Shown piece after piece: positions 1 to 5,298 of a stretch of DNA of 6,840 nucleotides (the first letter of the stretch is position 1; every line of letters begins with the position of its first letter). The DNA comes from Alphaproteobacteria bacterium UBA6038 (GTDB lineage Bacteria > Pseudomonadota > Alphaproteobacteria > Micropepsales > Micropepsaceae), in assembly GCA_002429315.1 (NCBI GenBank), contig DIZC01000101.1, positions 1-6,840 on the forward strand, written 5' to 3'. Under the pieces are notes generated by a model. It saw only the letters and a program-made list of their open reading frames with translations, searched no databases and had not been told where the DNA came from. The position numbers and the translations under genes are program-made.

Positions 1-624
1 GGCCTCACCAAGGGCCAGTTCTCCGCCACCGCCGACAAGGGCTCTAAAAGCAAGACGGCGGTGAATTCGGATTCACCGATCGATCTGGTGAGCCTGGCGT
101 TGCTGCTCGGCGCGACCTTCGTGGCGCGTGGCTTCTCCGGCGACAAGCCGCAGCTGGTGCCGCTGCTGAAGGCGGCGATCGCGCACCGGGGCTCCGCGAT
201 CCTCGACGTCATCAGCCCGTGCGTGCAGTTCAACAACAATCCGGAATCCACCAAATCATACGATTTCGTACGCGAGCACAACGACGCGGTGAACCGCATC
301 GATTTCATCGTGCCCCGCGCGCCAATCACGGTGGATTACGAACCCGGCACGGTAGAGGAAGTGCATCAGCACGACGGCTCGGTCATTCGTCTTTCGAAGC
401 TCGATCCGTCTTACGATCCGCACGACCGCGCGACCGCCATGGCGTATTTGCAGGAACGCCACGCCAGGGGCGAAGTGGTGACCGGGCTGCTCTACCTCGA
501 GGACGATGCGCAGGATCTGCACGCGCACCTGAACACGGTCGCCACCCCGCTGAACAAGCTCGCGGAATCCGATCTCTGCCCCGGCGCCAAAAGCCTCGAC
601 GCCATCAACTCAACCTATCGCTAA
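1..624 (+). CDS. korB: 2-oxoacid:ferredoxin oxidoreductase beta subunit (KorB-like), 3' part
   Basis: The reading frame is open from base 1 and ends at TAA 622-624, so 207 C-terminal residues are visible and the N-terminal part with most of the thiamine diphosphate site is outside the window. The segment reading GLTKGQFSAT, then the stretch DVISPCVQFNN and the following YDFVREHN, is typical of the beta subunit of 2-oxoglutarate (2-oxoacid):ferredoxin oxidoreductase. With its alpha subunit this cytoplasmic enzyme oxidatively decarboxylates a 2-oxoacid to acyl-CoA and reduces ferredoxin. The alpha subunit gene would be expected just upstream, which I cannot see. The internal GTG at 61 is not a start, because homology continues upstream of it. 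The exact substrate (2-oxoglutarate versus another 2-oxoacid) is inferred from overall resemblance. Confidence 0.88.
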   Translation, partial: GLTKGQFSATADKGSKSKTAVNSDSPIDLVSLALLLGATFVARGFSGDKPQLVPLLKAAIAHRGSAILDVISPCVQFNNNPESTKSYDFVREHNDAVNRIDFIVPRAPITVDYEPGTVEEVHQHDGSVIRLSKLDPSYDPHDRATAMAYLQERHARGEVVTGLLYLEDDAQDLHAHLNTVATPLNKLAESDLCPGAKSLDAINSTYR

Positions 625-633
625 AGGGCCAGC

Positions 634-972
634 GTGCTCCTCGCATCAGCCATACTATCCGCGCTTCTCGTTAGCGGCGCGGATATGCTTCCGCTAGGAG
701 AGCAGGTTTGCTCGGACTCAGCCTTTATCGGAACAATCCAGCATCAACGATGGGAAGCAATCGAGAATAACGACCCGAATGTGGTTGTGCTGGACGGGAT
801 AGACCACATCACTTTCAGAATCGAACGCGTGCTGTATGGCGATGTGAGCGGGCCGCAACTGCATGTGTCCACGGTCGCCCATACCGAGCTTATTATCAAA
901 TCACCCATGACAGTTTTTCTGAAGGGGCGTGGTGGTAAGTGGTGGGTTGCAGAGTGCCAATCTCATCGCTGA
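634..972 (+). CDS. small orphan protein, probably exported
   Basis: This 112-residue protein starts at GTG 634. An AAAGGG ribosome binding site (623-628) overlaps the korB stop, so it is probably translated from the korB message. It lies in the same frame as korB, three sense codons beyond the korB stop, and GTG is the only start available before that stop apart from internal ones. Residues 1-15 are hydrophobic and resemble a signal peptide, although the usual positive N-terminal residues are missing. Two cysteines (C26 and C108) near the two ends could form a disulfide after export. The rest looks like a small beta-rich domain. The coding sequence is visibly richer in A/T than korB or epmA, which suggests acquisition from elsewhere. 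I do not recognise the family. An alternative start is ATG 685, which would remove the hydrophobic segment. Confidence 0.6.
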   Translation: MLLASAILSALLVSGADMLPLGEQVCSDSAFIGTIQHQRWEAIENNDPNVVVLDGIDHITFRIERVLYGDVSGPQLHVSTVAHTELIIKSPMTVFLKGRGGKWWVAECQSHR

Positions 973-1022
973 CTTCACCAACAAGCTAACATTCGCGCGC
1001 GAACGCTCGCCAAGGATGACGG

Positions 1023-1110
1023 TCAGGGGCAGGGCGTCCACAGCGCGTCACCGACGGTGCGCGCACCGGTGGCGAGCATGACGAGGGGAAGCCGAGCGCG
1101 ATGCTGGGCG
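1023..1110 (-). pseudogene. decayed copy of the epmA 3' end
   Basis: Bases 1036-1086 align without gaps to 1783-1833, the 3' end of the intact epmA, with 42 of 51 identical by my count. Read on the minus strand they encode LVMLATGARTVGDALWTP, against LVMLATAARSIEDVLWTP in EpmA (13 of 18 identical), followed by a TGA at 1023-1025. Before this block the similarity continues as an ALGF motif (class II synthetase motif 3), but about 4 nt are missing between ALGF and LVML, so the frame is broken. No start or upstream part of the gene is recognisable. I infer a relic of a diverged epmA allele. The neighbouring stretches 973-1022 and 1111-1243 show nothing else I can support. Confidence 0.72.
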
Positions 1111-1243
1111 CTTGCTCAAGTGCGCGAGGGCCCTGCAATCCCACACGCTCGCTCTTGCCCTGCGCGCGGCGGCCCAATGGCTCTAATCATCCGGTTTGCG
1201 CTCTGCTAAGAAAGCCCCTGAACGAGGCCGTCGATACATCGCA

Positions 1244-1780
1244 ATGAGTCTTTCCGACATATCGTCGATAGCGAATCTGGTCAGCAGCGCCGCGGTTGTG
1301 GGGTCGCTGATTTATCTCTCGATTCAAATCCGGCAGACCCAGCGCAACCAGCGCGCCATCATGCAGCAAGGCCGCAGCAGCGGGATCACGGACATCAATC
1401 TTTGTCTTGCCGATCCGGCGGTGGCGGCGGCGTACAACAAAGGGCTGCGCGGTGATCCCGATATGAGCGAGACGGAGTTGCGCCAGTTTCTCTCTTTGTC
1501 GCGCTGTGGCTTCATCAATATGGAAAACAACTTCATCCAGCATCGCGACGGGCTGATGAGCGACGAGGCGTTTCACAGCTCGCTTGAGGGTGCCCGCTTT
1601 CAGGCGAGTCATCCCGGCTTGCGCGCTGCTTGGCGCCAATCGCGTCAGGCCTATGGAAGGGATTTTGTGGGGTTCATGGATCAGATCGTCGAGTCGGACA
1701 ATCAGGCGACTCCTCCAGACCCTTTGCGCGATTGGAAAACGGCACTCGGTGCAGAGAGCGGCAACGGTCCTAACGCATAG
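1244..1780 (+). CDS. hypothetical protein with one N-terminal membrane segment
   Basis: The 178-residue product begins MSLSDISSIANLVSS and has one membrane helix at about residues 10-28, ending in LIYLSIQIRQ. This is followed by a soluble, mostly helical domain. A hydrophobic helix ending in a YLxxQIRQ-type motif and then a charged helix is a recurring layout in proteobacterial hypothetical proteins of unknown function, probably anchored in the inner membrane with the domain in the cytoplasm. I chose ATG 1244 over TTG 1196 because the membrane helix begins right after it; the ribosome binding site is weak in either case. The last 11 bases overlap the convergent epmA. The gene lies between the epmA 3' end and its relic, so it may have arrived as an insertion. 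No function can be given. Confidence 0.72.
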   Translation: MSLSDISSIANLVSSAAVVGSLIYLSIQIRQTQRNQRAIMQQGRSSGITDINLCLADPAVAAAYNKGLRGDPDMSETELRQFLSLSRCGFINMENNFIQHRDGLMSDEAFHSSLEGARFQASHPGLRAAWRQSRQAYGRDFVGFMDQIVESDNQATPPDPLRDWKTALGAESGNGPNA

Positions 1781-2798
1781 GTGTCCACAACACATCCTCG
1801 ATGCTGCGCGCAGCGGTGGCGAGCATCACGAGGCGGTCGAAACCGAGGGCGACGCCGGAGGCCGGCGGCATGTGCGCGATGGCTGAAAGGAAATCCTCGT
1901 CGAGCGGATAGCGCTCGCCGTAGATGCGCTGCTTCTCATCCATTTCCGCTTCGAAGCGGCGGCGCTGTTCGGCCGGATCGGTAAGCTCCCCGAAGCCGTT
2001 GGCGAGTTCGACACCGCAGACATACAGCTCGAAGCGTTCGGCGACATGCGGATCGTGCGGCGTGGCGCGCGCCAGCGCCGCCTCACAGCGCGGATATTCA
2101 TACAGAATGGTCGGTGCGCCAATGCCCAGCCGCGGCTCGACGCGCGTCACCAGAATCTTGCTGAAGATGTCGGCCCAATTGTCATTGTCCGCGAATTCGA
2201 AATCCGCGCGTCGTGCTTCTTGCGCCAGCGCGTCGCGATTGCCCTCGCCATTCTCCGATAATGTCGCGAGCAGATCGATTCCGGCATAGCGCGAGAATGC
2301 CTCTGCCACAGTGAGGCGCTCGGCTTGCGCGCGCGGATCGCACTTGCGTTCTTTGTACGACATCTCAGCAATGCCGGTCGTCTCGGCCGCAAGCCGCAGC
2401 ATGGTCAGCATATCCGCGATAACAGTCTCGTACCCTTCGTTCGCGCGGTACCATTCGAGCATGGTGAATTCCGGCGCGTGAAGAGGCCCGCGCTCGCGGT
2501 TGCGGAACACGCGGGCGAAATCGAAGATCTTCGTTTCGCCGGCAGCGAGCAGTTTCTTGGCTGCAAATTCCGGCGAGGTGTGAAGGTAGAGCTTGCGGCC
2601 CTCGCCGGCGGTCGTGCGCAATTCCGTCTCGAAAGCGTGCAGATGCGCTTCATTGCCGGGAGAGGCCACCAGCGCGCCGCATTCCACTTCCGTGAAGCCT
2701 TGGGCTTCGAACCATTCGCGCAAGCGCCGCTTGATATGCCCGCGATGAGCCAACACCGGCCGCCTGTCCGCATGCCGCTCGGGTGACCACCAGCTCAT
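1770..2798 (-). CDS. epmA: EF-P--(R)-beta-lysine ligase EpmA
   Basis: This 342-residue protein is a lysyl-tRNA synthetase-like class II enzyme without the N-terminal anticodon-binding domain, the hallmark of EpmA (also called PoxA, GenX or YjeA). EpmA attaches (R)-beta-lysine to lysine 34 of elongation factor P in the cytoplasm. Visible elements are the N-terminal core (HRGHIKRRLREWFEAQGF, residues 18-35), motif 2 (FRNRERG, 98-104, then PEFTMLEWYRA, 109-119), the conserved ELANGFGELTDP (264-275), and motif 3 (GVALGFDRLVML, 315-326). ATG 2798 is preceded by GGGAG with a 7-nt gap. The length matches the family, and it is divergent from efp, its substrate gene. EpmB, the aminomutase that makes beta-lysine, is not in the window. 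The stop TAG lies inside the convergent gene at 1244-1780. Confidence 0.94.
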   Translation of the reverse strand: MSWWSPERHADRRPVLAHRGHIKRRLREWFEAQGFTEVECGALVASPGNEAHLHAFETELRTTAGEGRKLYLHTSPEFAAKKLLAAGETKIFDFARVFRNRERGPLHAPEFTMLEWYRANEGYETVIADMLTMLRLAAETTGIAEMSYKERKCDPRAQAERLTVAEAFSRYAGIDLLATLSENGEGNRDALAQEARRADFEFADNDNWADIFSKILVTRVEPRLGIGAPTILYEYPRCEAALARATPHDPHVAERFELYVCGVELANGFGELTDPAEQRRRFEAEMDEKQRIYGERYPLDEDFLSAIAHMPPASGVALGFDRLVMLATAARSIEDVLWTPMR

Positions 2799-2806
2799 TT
2801 TGATTC

Positions 2807-2986
2807 TCCCTCTCCCCCGGAACCGGGGGAGAGGGTCGGGGTGAGGAGGGTGTCAGGGGTCAGAAGCCAGAAGTCAGAAGCGGATGCGAATACAGCCGGT
2901 TTCTGACTTCTGATTTCCGTCTTCTGATTTCCGACAGCCCCCTCACCCTGCCCTCTCCCCCACTTCGTGGGGGCGAGGGTGAGCGG
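2807..2986. repeat. nested intergenic inverted-repeat element between epmA and efp
   Basis: The left end is a perfect 13-bp hairpin (2808-2820 with 2823-2835, loop AA) made of CCCTCTCCCCCGG and its complement, followed by a GGGTGAGG-like tract. The right end (2940-2983) has an inner stem 2957-2963/2967-2973 and an outer stem CTCACCCT/AGGGTGAG (2943-2949 region with 2976-2983), and it is roughly complementary to the left end. Between them a CAGAAG-rich tract (about 2851-2880) faces its complement of CTTCTG repeats (about 2899-2938), so the whole ~180 bp can fold on itself. Such CCCTCTCC...GGAGAGGG modules with a CAGAAG tract resemble dispersed REP/MITE-like intergenic repeats of alphaproteobacteria. 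The family assignment is from general resemblance only. Confidence 0.72.
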
Positions 2987-3032
2987 AGAGTACCGAGAGA
3001 GCTTTGTCGTGTGCATGCGGGATGCGTTTACA

Positions 3033-3062
3033 TTGGCGGCGGCGCTGCGGCCCTGCTATACG
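3033..3062 (+). promoter_or_regulatory. possible sigma-70 promoter of efp
   Basis: TTGGCG (3033-3038) and TATACG (3057-3062) are separated by 18 bp and would start transcription about 20 nt before the efp GTG. Both boxes deviate from consensus in a GC-rich background, so this is a tentative call. Confidence 0.32.
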
Positions 3063-3088
3063 CCGCCAGCCCAATTTCGAGGTTCCAG

Positions 3089-3658
3089 GTGGTTTCGGTT
3101 ATCGCGAGCAATGTCCGCAAAGGCAACGTCATCGACAAGGACGGCAAGCTTTACGTCGTGCTGACGGCGGAGAACATTCATCCCGGCAAGGGCACGCCGG
3201 TCACCCAGCTGGAAATGCGCCGCATCTCCGACGGGGTGAAGATCAACGAGCGCTACAAGACCACCGACTCCCTCGAAAAGGCCTTCATCGACGAGCGCAC
3301 CCACAACTATCTCTATCAGGACGGCGACCAGTTCGTGTTCATGGATCCGGAGACCTTCGACCAGATCCATGTGCCGCGCAGCGTGGTCGGCGATGCCGAG
3401 CCTTACCTGATCGAGAACATGGAAGTGCGGCTGGCTGCGCACAACGGCGTGCCGATCTCGATCGAGCTGCCGGCGCGGGCGACCTTCGAAGTGGTGGACA
3501 CCGAGCCAGCGATGAAGGGCCAGACGGCGTCCGGCTCTTTCAAGCCGGCCAAGCTGTCGAACGGCGTGCGCACCATGGTACCGACACACATCGTCACCGG
3601 CACCCGTGTGGTGGTGCTGACGGCGGACGGATCTTACGTCGAGCGCGCCAAGGACTAG
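3089..3658 (+). CDS. efp: translation elongation factor P
   Basis: This 189-residue EF-P relieves ribosome stalling at polyproline stretches by binding between the P and E sites. It opens with the KOW domain (IASNVRKGNVI...), followed by the loop PGKG. The C-terminal signature NGVRTMVPTHI...DGSYVERAKD closes the third domain. I chose GTG 3089, because GAGG (3079-3082) sits 6 nt upstream and because this start places the loop lysine exactly at position 34, the residue modified by EpmA in bacteria that use beta-lysine. The frame is open back to ATG 3011, but those 26 extra residues match nothing expected of EF-P. epmA lies divergently upstream, so modification of K34 by beta-lysylation is a strong inference. 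The stop TAG overlaps the stop of the convergent gene by 4 bp (CTAG). Confidence 0.96.
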   Translation: MVSVIASNVRKGNVIDKDGKLYVVLTAENIHPGKGTPVTQLEMRRISDGVKINERYKTTDSLEKAFIDERTHNYLYQDGDQFVFMDPETFDQIHVPRSVVGDAEPYLIENMEVRLAAHNGVPISIELPARATFEVVDTEPAMKGQTASGSFKPAKLSNGVRTMVPTHIVTGTRVVVLTADGSYVERAKD

Positions 3659-3825
3659 CGCATCATCACGAAATAGATGATCGCCAGCGCAATCACCGCC
3701 AGCGCCAAGCCGATGTGCAGCACATAGCGGGTGCCGGTCCCGGTCACGCCCTGCCGGGCTTCGGTGGTGCTGACCTCGTTTCCAGAGCCGTCGCGCTGGC
3801 CGAAATCAGAGTCCGTGCGATCCAT
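3655..3825 (-). CDS. 56-residue single-TM protein, predicted EcfG target
   Basis: The protein MDRTDSDFGQ... has a polar N-terminal half containing the short motif TEARQGVTG (residues 20-29) and one membrane helix at about residues 34-54, ending in MMR at the C terminus. Small proteins with an ARQG-type motif followed by one TM helix are common in alphaproteobacteria and mostly unnamed; I know of no assigned function. ATG 3825 has GGAG with a 9-nt gap. The frame is open upstream to 4059, but that extension would run through the promoter and the terminator, so I reject it. An EcfG-type promoter (3856-3881) would give a leader of about 24 nt, so the protein is predicted to be made under general stress. 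It is tail-to-tail with efp. Confidence 0.75.
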   Translation of the reverse strand: MDRTDSDFGQRDGSGNEVSTTEARQGVTGTGTRYVLHIGLALAVIALAIIYFVMMR

Positions 3826-3855
3826 GGGCTTGCTCCGGGTGGCCTTCCCTTTGAG

Positions 3856-3881
3856 AACGGGTGGCTCGGCGGGGCGGTTCC
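3856..3881 (-). promoter_or_regulatory. EcfG promoter of the small TM gene
   Basis: On the minus strand GGAAC (3881-3877) and CGTT (3859-3856) are separated by 17 bp, matching the known EcfG pattern GGAAC-N16/17-CGTT. The predicted start at about 3849 lies ~24 nt upstream of ATG 3825. Confidence 0.8.
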
Positions 3882-3895
3882 GGACGGCCGAGGCA

Positions 3896-3920
3896 ACAAA
3901 AAAGCGCCCGAAGGCGCTTT
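3896..3920 (-). terminator. intrinsic terminator with UUCG tetraloop
   Basis: An 8-bp stem AAAGCGCC/GGCGCTTT (3901-3908 with 3913-3920) carries a UUCG loop on the minus strand. It is followed by a T run that includes 3903-3898. It ends the candidate small RNA and lies just upstream of the next promoter at 3856-3881. Confidence 0.85.
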
Positions 3921-3994
3921 GGAGGAAGTTGAGCGGACACCCGATGCGGGGTGTCGAAGGGGCTGGGGCGTACCGGACCGGACATCCGCTCGGG
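3896..3994 (-). ncRNA. candidate EcfG-dependent small RNA (~98 nt)
   Basis: No protein-coding gene explains this interval, yet it has both ends of a transcript. An EcfG-type promoter (4001-4025) predicts initiation at about 3991-3994, and an intrinsic terminator ends near 3896. The predicted 5' end, GAGCGGA (3991-3985), pairs with UCCGCUC (3937-3931). This closes a region with a C-rich stretch (GCCCCAGCCCC, about 3970-3960) and an inner hairpin GACACCC/GGGUGUC (about 3954-3948 with 3944-3938). The two stems share two bases, so they may compete. The terminator hairpin with a UUCG loop follows. Size, promoter class and the exposed C-rich segment recall GsrN, the sigma-T-dependent stress sRNA of Caulobacter, but I cannot test homology here. 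An attenuator leader for the downstream gene is less likely, because that gene has its own promoter after the terminator. Confidence 0.7.
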
Positions 3995-4000
3995 GGAGAT

Positions 4001-4025
4001 AACGAGGCGGCCCGCAGGTGGTTCC
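4001..4025 (-). promoter_or_regulatory. EcfG promoter of the candidate small RNA
   Basis: GGAAC (4025-4021) and CGTT (4004-4001) on the minus strand have a 16-bp spacer. No open reading frame begins downstream before the terminator at 3896-3920, which points to a non-coding product. A small hairpin TTCCAAA/TTTGGAA (4022-4039) overlaps the -35 box. Confidence 0.83.
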
Positions 4026-4074
4026 AAAAAAATTTGGAAAATGTGCGGCAGGCTGTCACACCCTCCGCGAGGCG

Positions 4075-4111
4075 AAAAAGAACCCGGCCAAGCTTGCACC
4101 GGCCGGGTTCT
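4075..4111 (-). terminator. intrinsic terminator of the DUF1328 gene
   Basis: A perfect stem GAACCCGGCC/GGCCGGGTTC (4080-4089 with 4101-4110, extendable by one A-T pair) with an 11-nt loop is followed on the minus strand by a T run (4079-4075). It lies 18 bp after the stop of the DUF1328 gene. Confidence 0.85.
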
Positions 4112-4128
4112 CCTCAGCCTCCGTTGTT

Positions 4129-4302
4129 CTAGACCGGTGGACTGCGGCGCAAGCCGCCGCCGAAGAAACTGACCACCAGAAGCACCAGAAACACCAAAAG
4201 CAGCACCTTCGCGATCATCGCGGCCACGCCCGCCAAGGCAAAAAAGCCCAGGAGACCGGCGACCAGCGCCAAAACCAGAAACGTCAAAGCCCATCCGAGC
4301 AT
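4129..4302 (-). CDS. DUF1328 (YtjA-like) small membrane protein
   Basis: The 57-residue product MLGWALTFLVLALVAG... has two hydrophobic helices (about residues 3-22 and 28-48) joined by GVAAMIAK, and a basic tail. Layout, length and the AGxAAxxAK-type link match the DUF1328/YtjA family of inner membrane proteins, whose biochemical function is unknown. I chose ATG 4302, with GGAG 8 nt upstream, over the in-frame GTG 4311, because family members begin MxxWA right at the first helix. An EcfG-type promoter (4332-4356) predicts a leader of about 23 nt, and a terminator follows at 4075-4111. The gene therefore forms a complete single-gene stress-regulated unit downstream of phyR. Confidence 0.88.
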   Translation of the reverse strand: MLGWALTFLVLALVAGLLGFFALAGVAAMIAKVLLLVFLVLLVVSFFGGGLRRSPPV

Positions 4303-4331
4303 GAGGTCCACTCCGTTGCTGCGTTAAAGGA

Positions 4332-4356
4332 AACGGGCGCGGGCGGTCGCCGTTCC
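4332..4356 (-). promoter_or_regulatory. EcfG promoter of the DUF1328 gene
   Basis: GGAAC (4356-4352) and CGTT (4335-4332) on the minus strand, 16-bp spacer. The predicted start at about 4325 lies ~23 nt before ATG 4302. It lies between the phyR stop and the DUF1328 start. Confidence 0.83.
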
Positions 4357-4433
4357 GGCTGTGCCCAGCGCCCCCGTTTTGCGGAAGGGGACCGGGACCG
4401 CAGATACTCTCGTCGCCGAAGGCGCTGATGCCG

Positions 4434-5228
4434 CTAGGCGGCCTTCCGTTTGATCGGATGGAAGAACAAAGCCTGACCGACGGTGGCCTGCACGGTTTCG
4501 GGCAGGAAAGGCTTGGCAATCAGGTAGGTCGGCTCCGGCCGCTCTCCGGTGAGCAATTTCTCCGGATACGCCGTGACGAAGATCACCGGGATATCGAAGC
4601 TATTGAGGATCTCGTTGACCGCATCGATCCCCGATCCGCCGTCGCCCAGATTGATGTCGGCCAAAACCAGCCCTGGCTTCTTCGCCAGCGCTTCCTTTAC
4701 CGCCTGATCCCGGCTCGCGGCCGTGGCGACCACTTCGTGGCCCAGTTCCGTCACCAGGTTCTCCAGGTCGAGCGCAATGATGGGCTCGTCCTCGATGATC
4801 AGTATGCGCGAGACCAGTTCGCTCTCGATCGATTGCTGCGCATCCATAATGGCGCGCTCGACCTCCTCCGGGGTCTCGTCGAGAATCTCCGCCGCCTCTT
4901 CCAGGCTGAAGGATTCCACCGCCGTCAGCAGCAGGGCCGCGCGTCGCTCGGCGGAGAGCGATTGCAGACGGCCTTCGGGACTATGCATCGCGTCGGGGTC
5001 GAGATTGCCATTGTCGAACCGGTGGGCCGGACTCGACCAGATGGTGTGAAACAGCTTGTAGAGCGCGACCCGCGGCGCCACCCCTTCGGCGAGGTTCTGC
5101 TCCCCGGCCAGCAGCGCCTGAAGAGCGGCCCGGACATAGGCGTCGCCGCTTTTCTGCGATCCTGTCAAGGCGCGCGCATACCTGCGAAGATAGGGCAGGT
5201 GCGGCGCAAGGGCCTGCGTCATGCTCAT
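4434..5228 (-). CDS. phyR: general stress response anti-anti-sigma regulator PhyR
   Basis: This 264-residue protein has the two-domain order unique to PhyR: an EcfG-like sigma domain (about 1-138) followed by a receiver domain (about 141-255). The receiver shows the acidic pocket E146-D147, phospho-acceptor D191 (in LVLADINLG), T219 and K239 (AKPF). On phosphorylation, the sigma-like domain binds NepR and releases EcfG (partner switching). ATG 5228 has AAGGAG with an 8-nt gap, and the second in-frame ATG at 5222 is less well placed. The frame extends to 5378, but that would cross the promoter. The gene is divergent from nepR-ecfG and has its own EcfG-type promoter, giving positive feedback. 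The sensor kinase that phosphorylates it is not encoded in this window. Confidence 0.96.
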   Translation of the reverse strand: MSMTQALAPHLPYLRRYARALTGSQKSGDAYVRAALQALLAGEQNLAEGVAPRVALYKLFHTIWSSPAHRFDNGNLDPDAMHSPEGRLQSLSAERRAALLLTAVESFSLEEAAEILDETPEEVERAIMDAQQSIESELVSRILIIEDEPIIALDLENLVTELGHEVVATAASRDQAVKEALAKKPGLVLADINLGDGGSGIDAVNEILNSFDIPVIFVTAYPEKLLTGERPEPTYLIAKPFLPETVQATVGQALFFHPIKRKAA

Positions 5229-5266
5229 GTAGCCAGCTCCTTCGATCCCAAATAAACCCAACCGGA

Positions 5267-5291
5267 AACGCCGTTTGGCACAAAAAGTTCC
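5267..5291 (-). promoter_or_regulatory. EcfG promoter of phyR
   Basis: GGAAC (5291-5287) and CGTT (5270-5267) on the minus strand with a 16-bp spacer. The predicted start near 5260 gives a leader of about 30 nt before ATG 5228. Confidence 0.87.
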
Positions 5292-5298
5292 CCCGATT

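Noticed and set aside
992..1003. Perfect 12-bp palindrome TTCGCGCGCGAA as an operator or terminator
   Set aside because: There is no loop, no T run and no promoter nearby. Short GC palindromes are expected at this base composition.
986..1177. 63-residue minus-strand ORF as a gene
   Set aside because: Its frame covers the epmA relic only partly and leaves the homologous frame at the frameshift. There is no family resemblance beyond ALGF, so it is treated as a pseudogene remnant.
2808..2986. CRISPR-like array
   Set aside because: The repeated units are inverted and nested with no regular spacer length or direct repeat, which fits a palindromic intergenic element.
3011..3088. N-terminal extension of EF-P to ATG 3011
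   Set aside because: The extra 26 residues match nothing in EF-P, there is a good ribosome binding site before GTG 3089, and only the GTG start puts the modified lysine at position 34.
3004..4002. 332-codon plus-strand ORF
   Set aside because: It is a shadow frame over efp, the small TM gene and the RNA candidate. Its translation is rich in arginine and low-complexity runs, and EF-P in the other frame is certain.
3896..4025. SRP RNA or tRNA in the gene-free interval
   Set aside because: The SRP core sequence (GGUCCGGAAGGAAGCAGCC-type) and tRNA cloverleaf landmarks (T-loop, acceptor pairing) are absent.
4428..5255. 275-codon plus-strand ORF opposite phyR
   Set aside because: It is an antisense shadow of phyR caused by high GC at third codon positions, with no recognisable domain.
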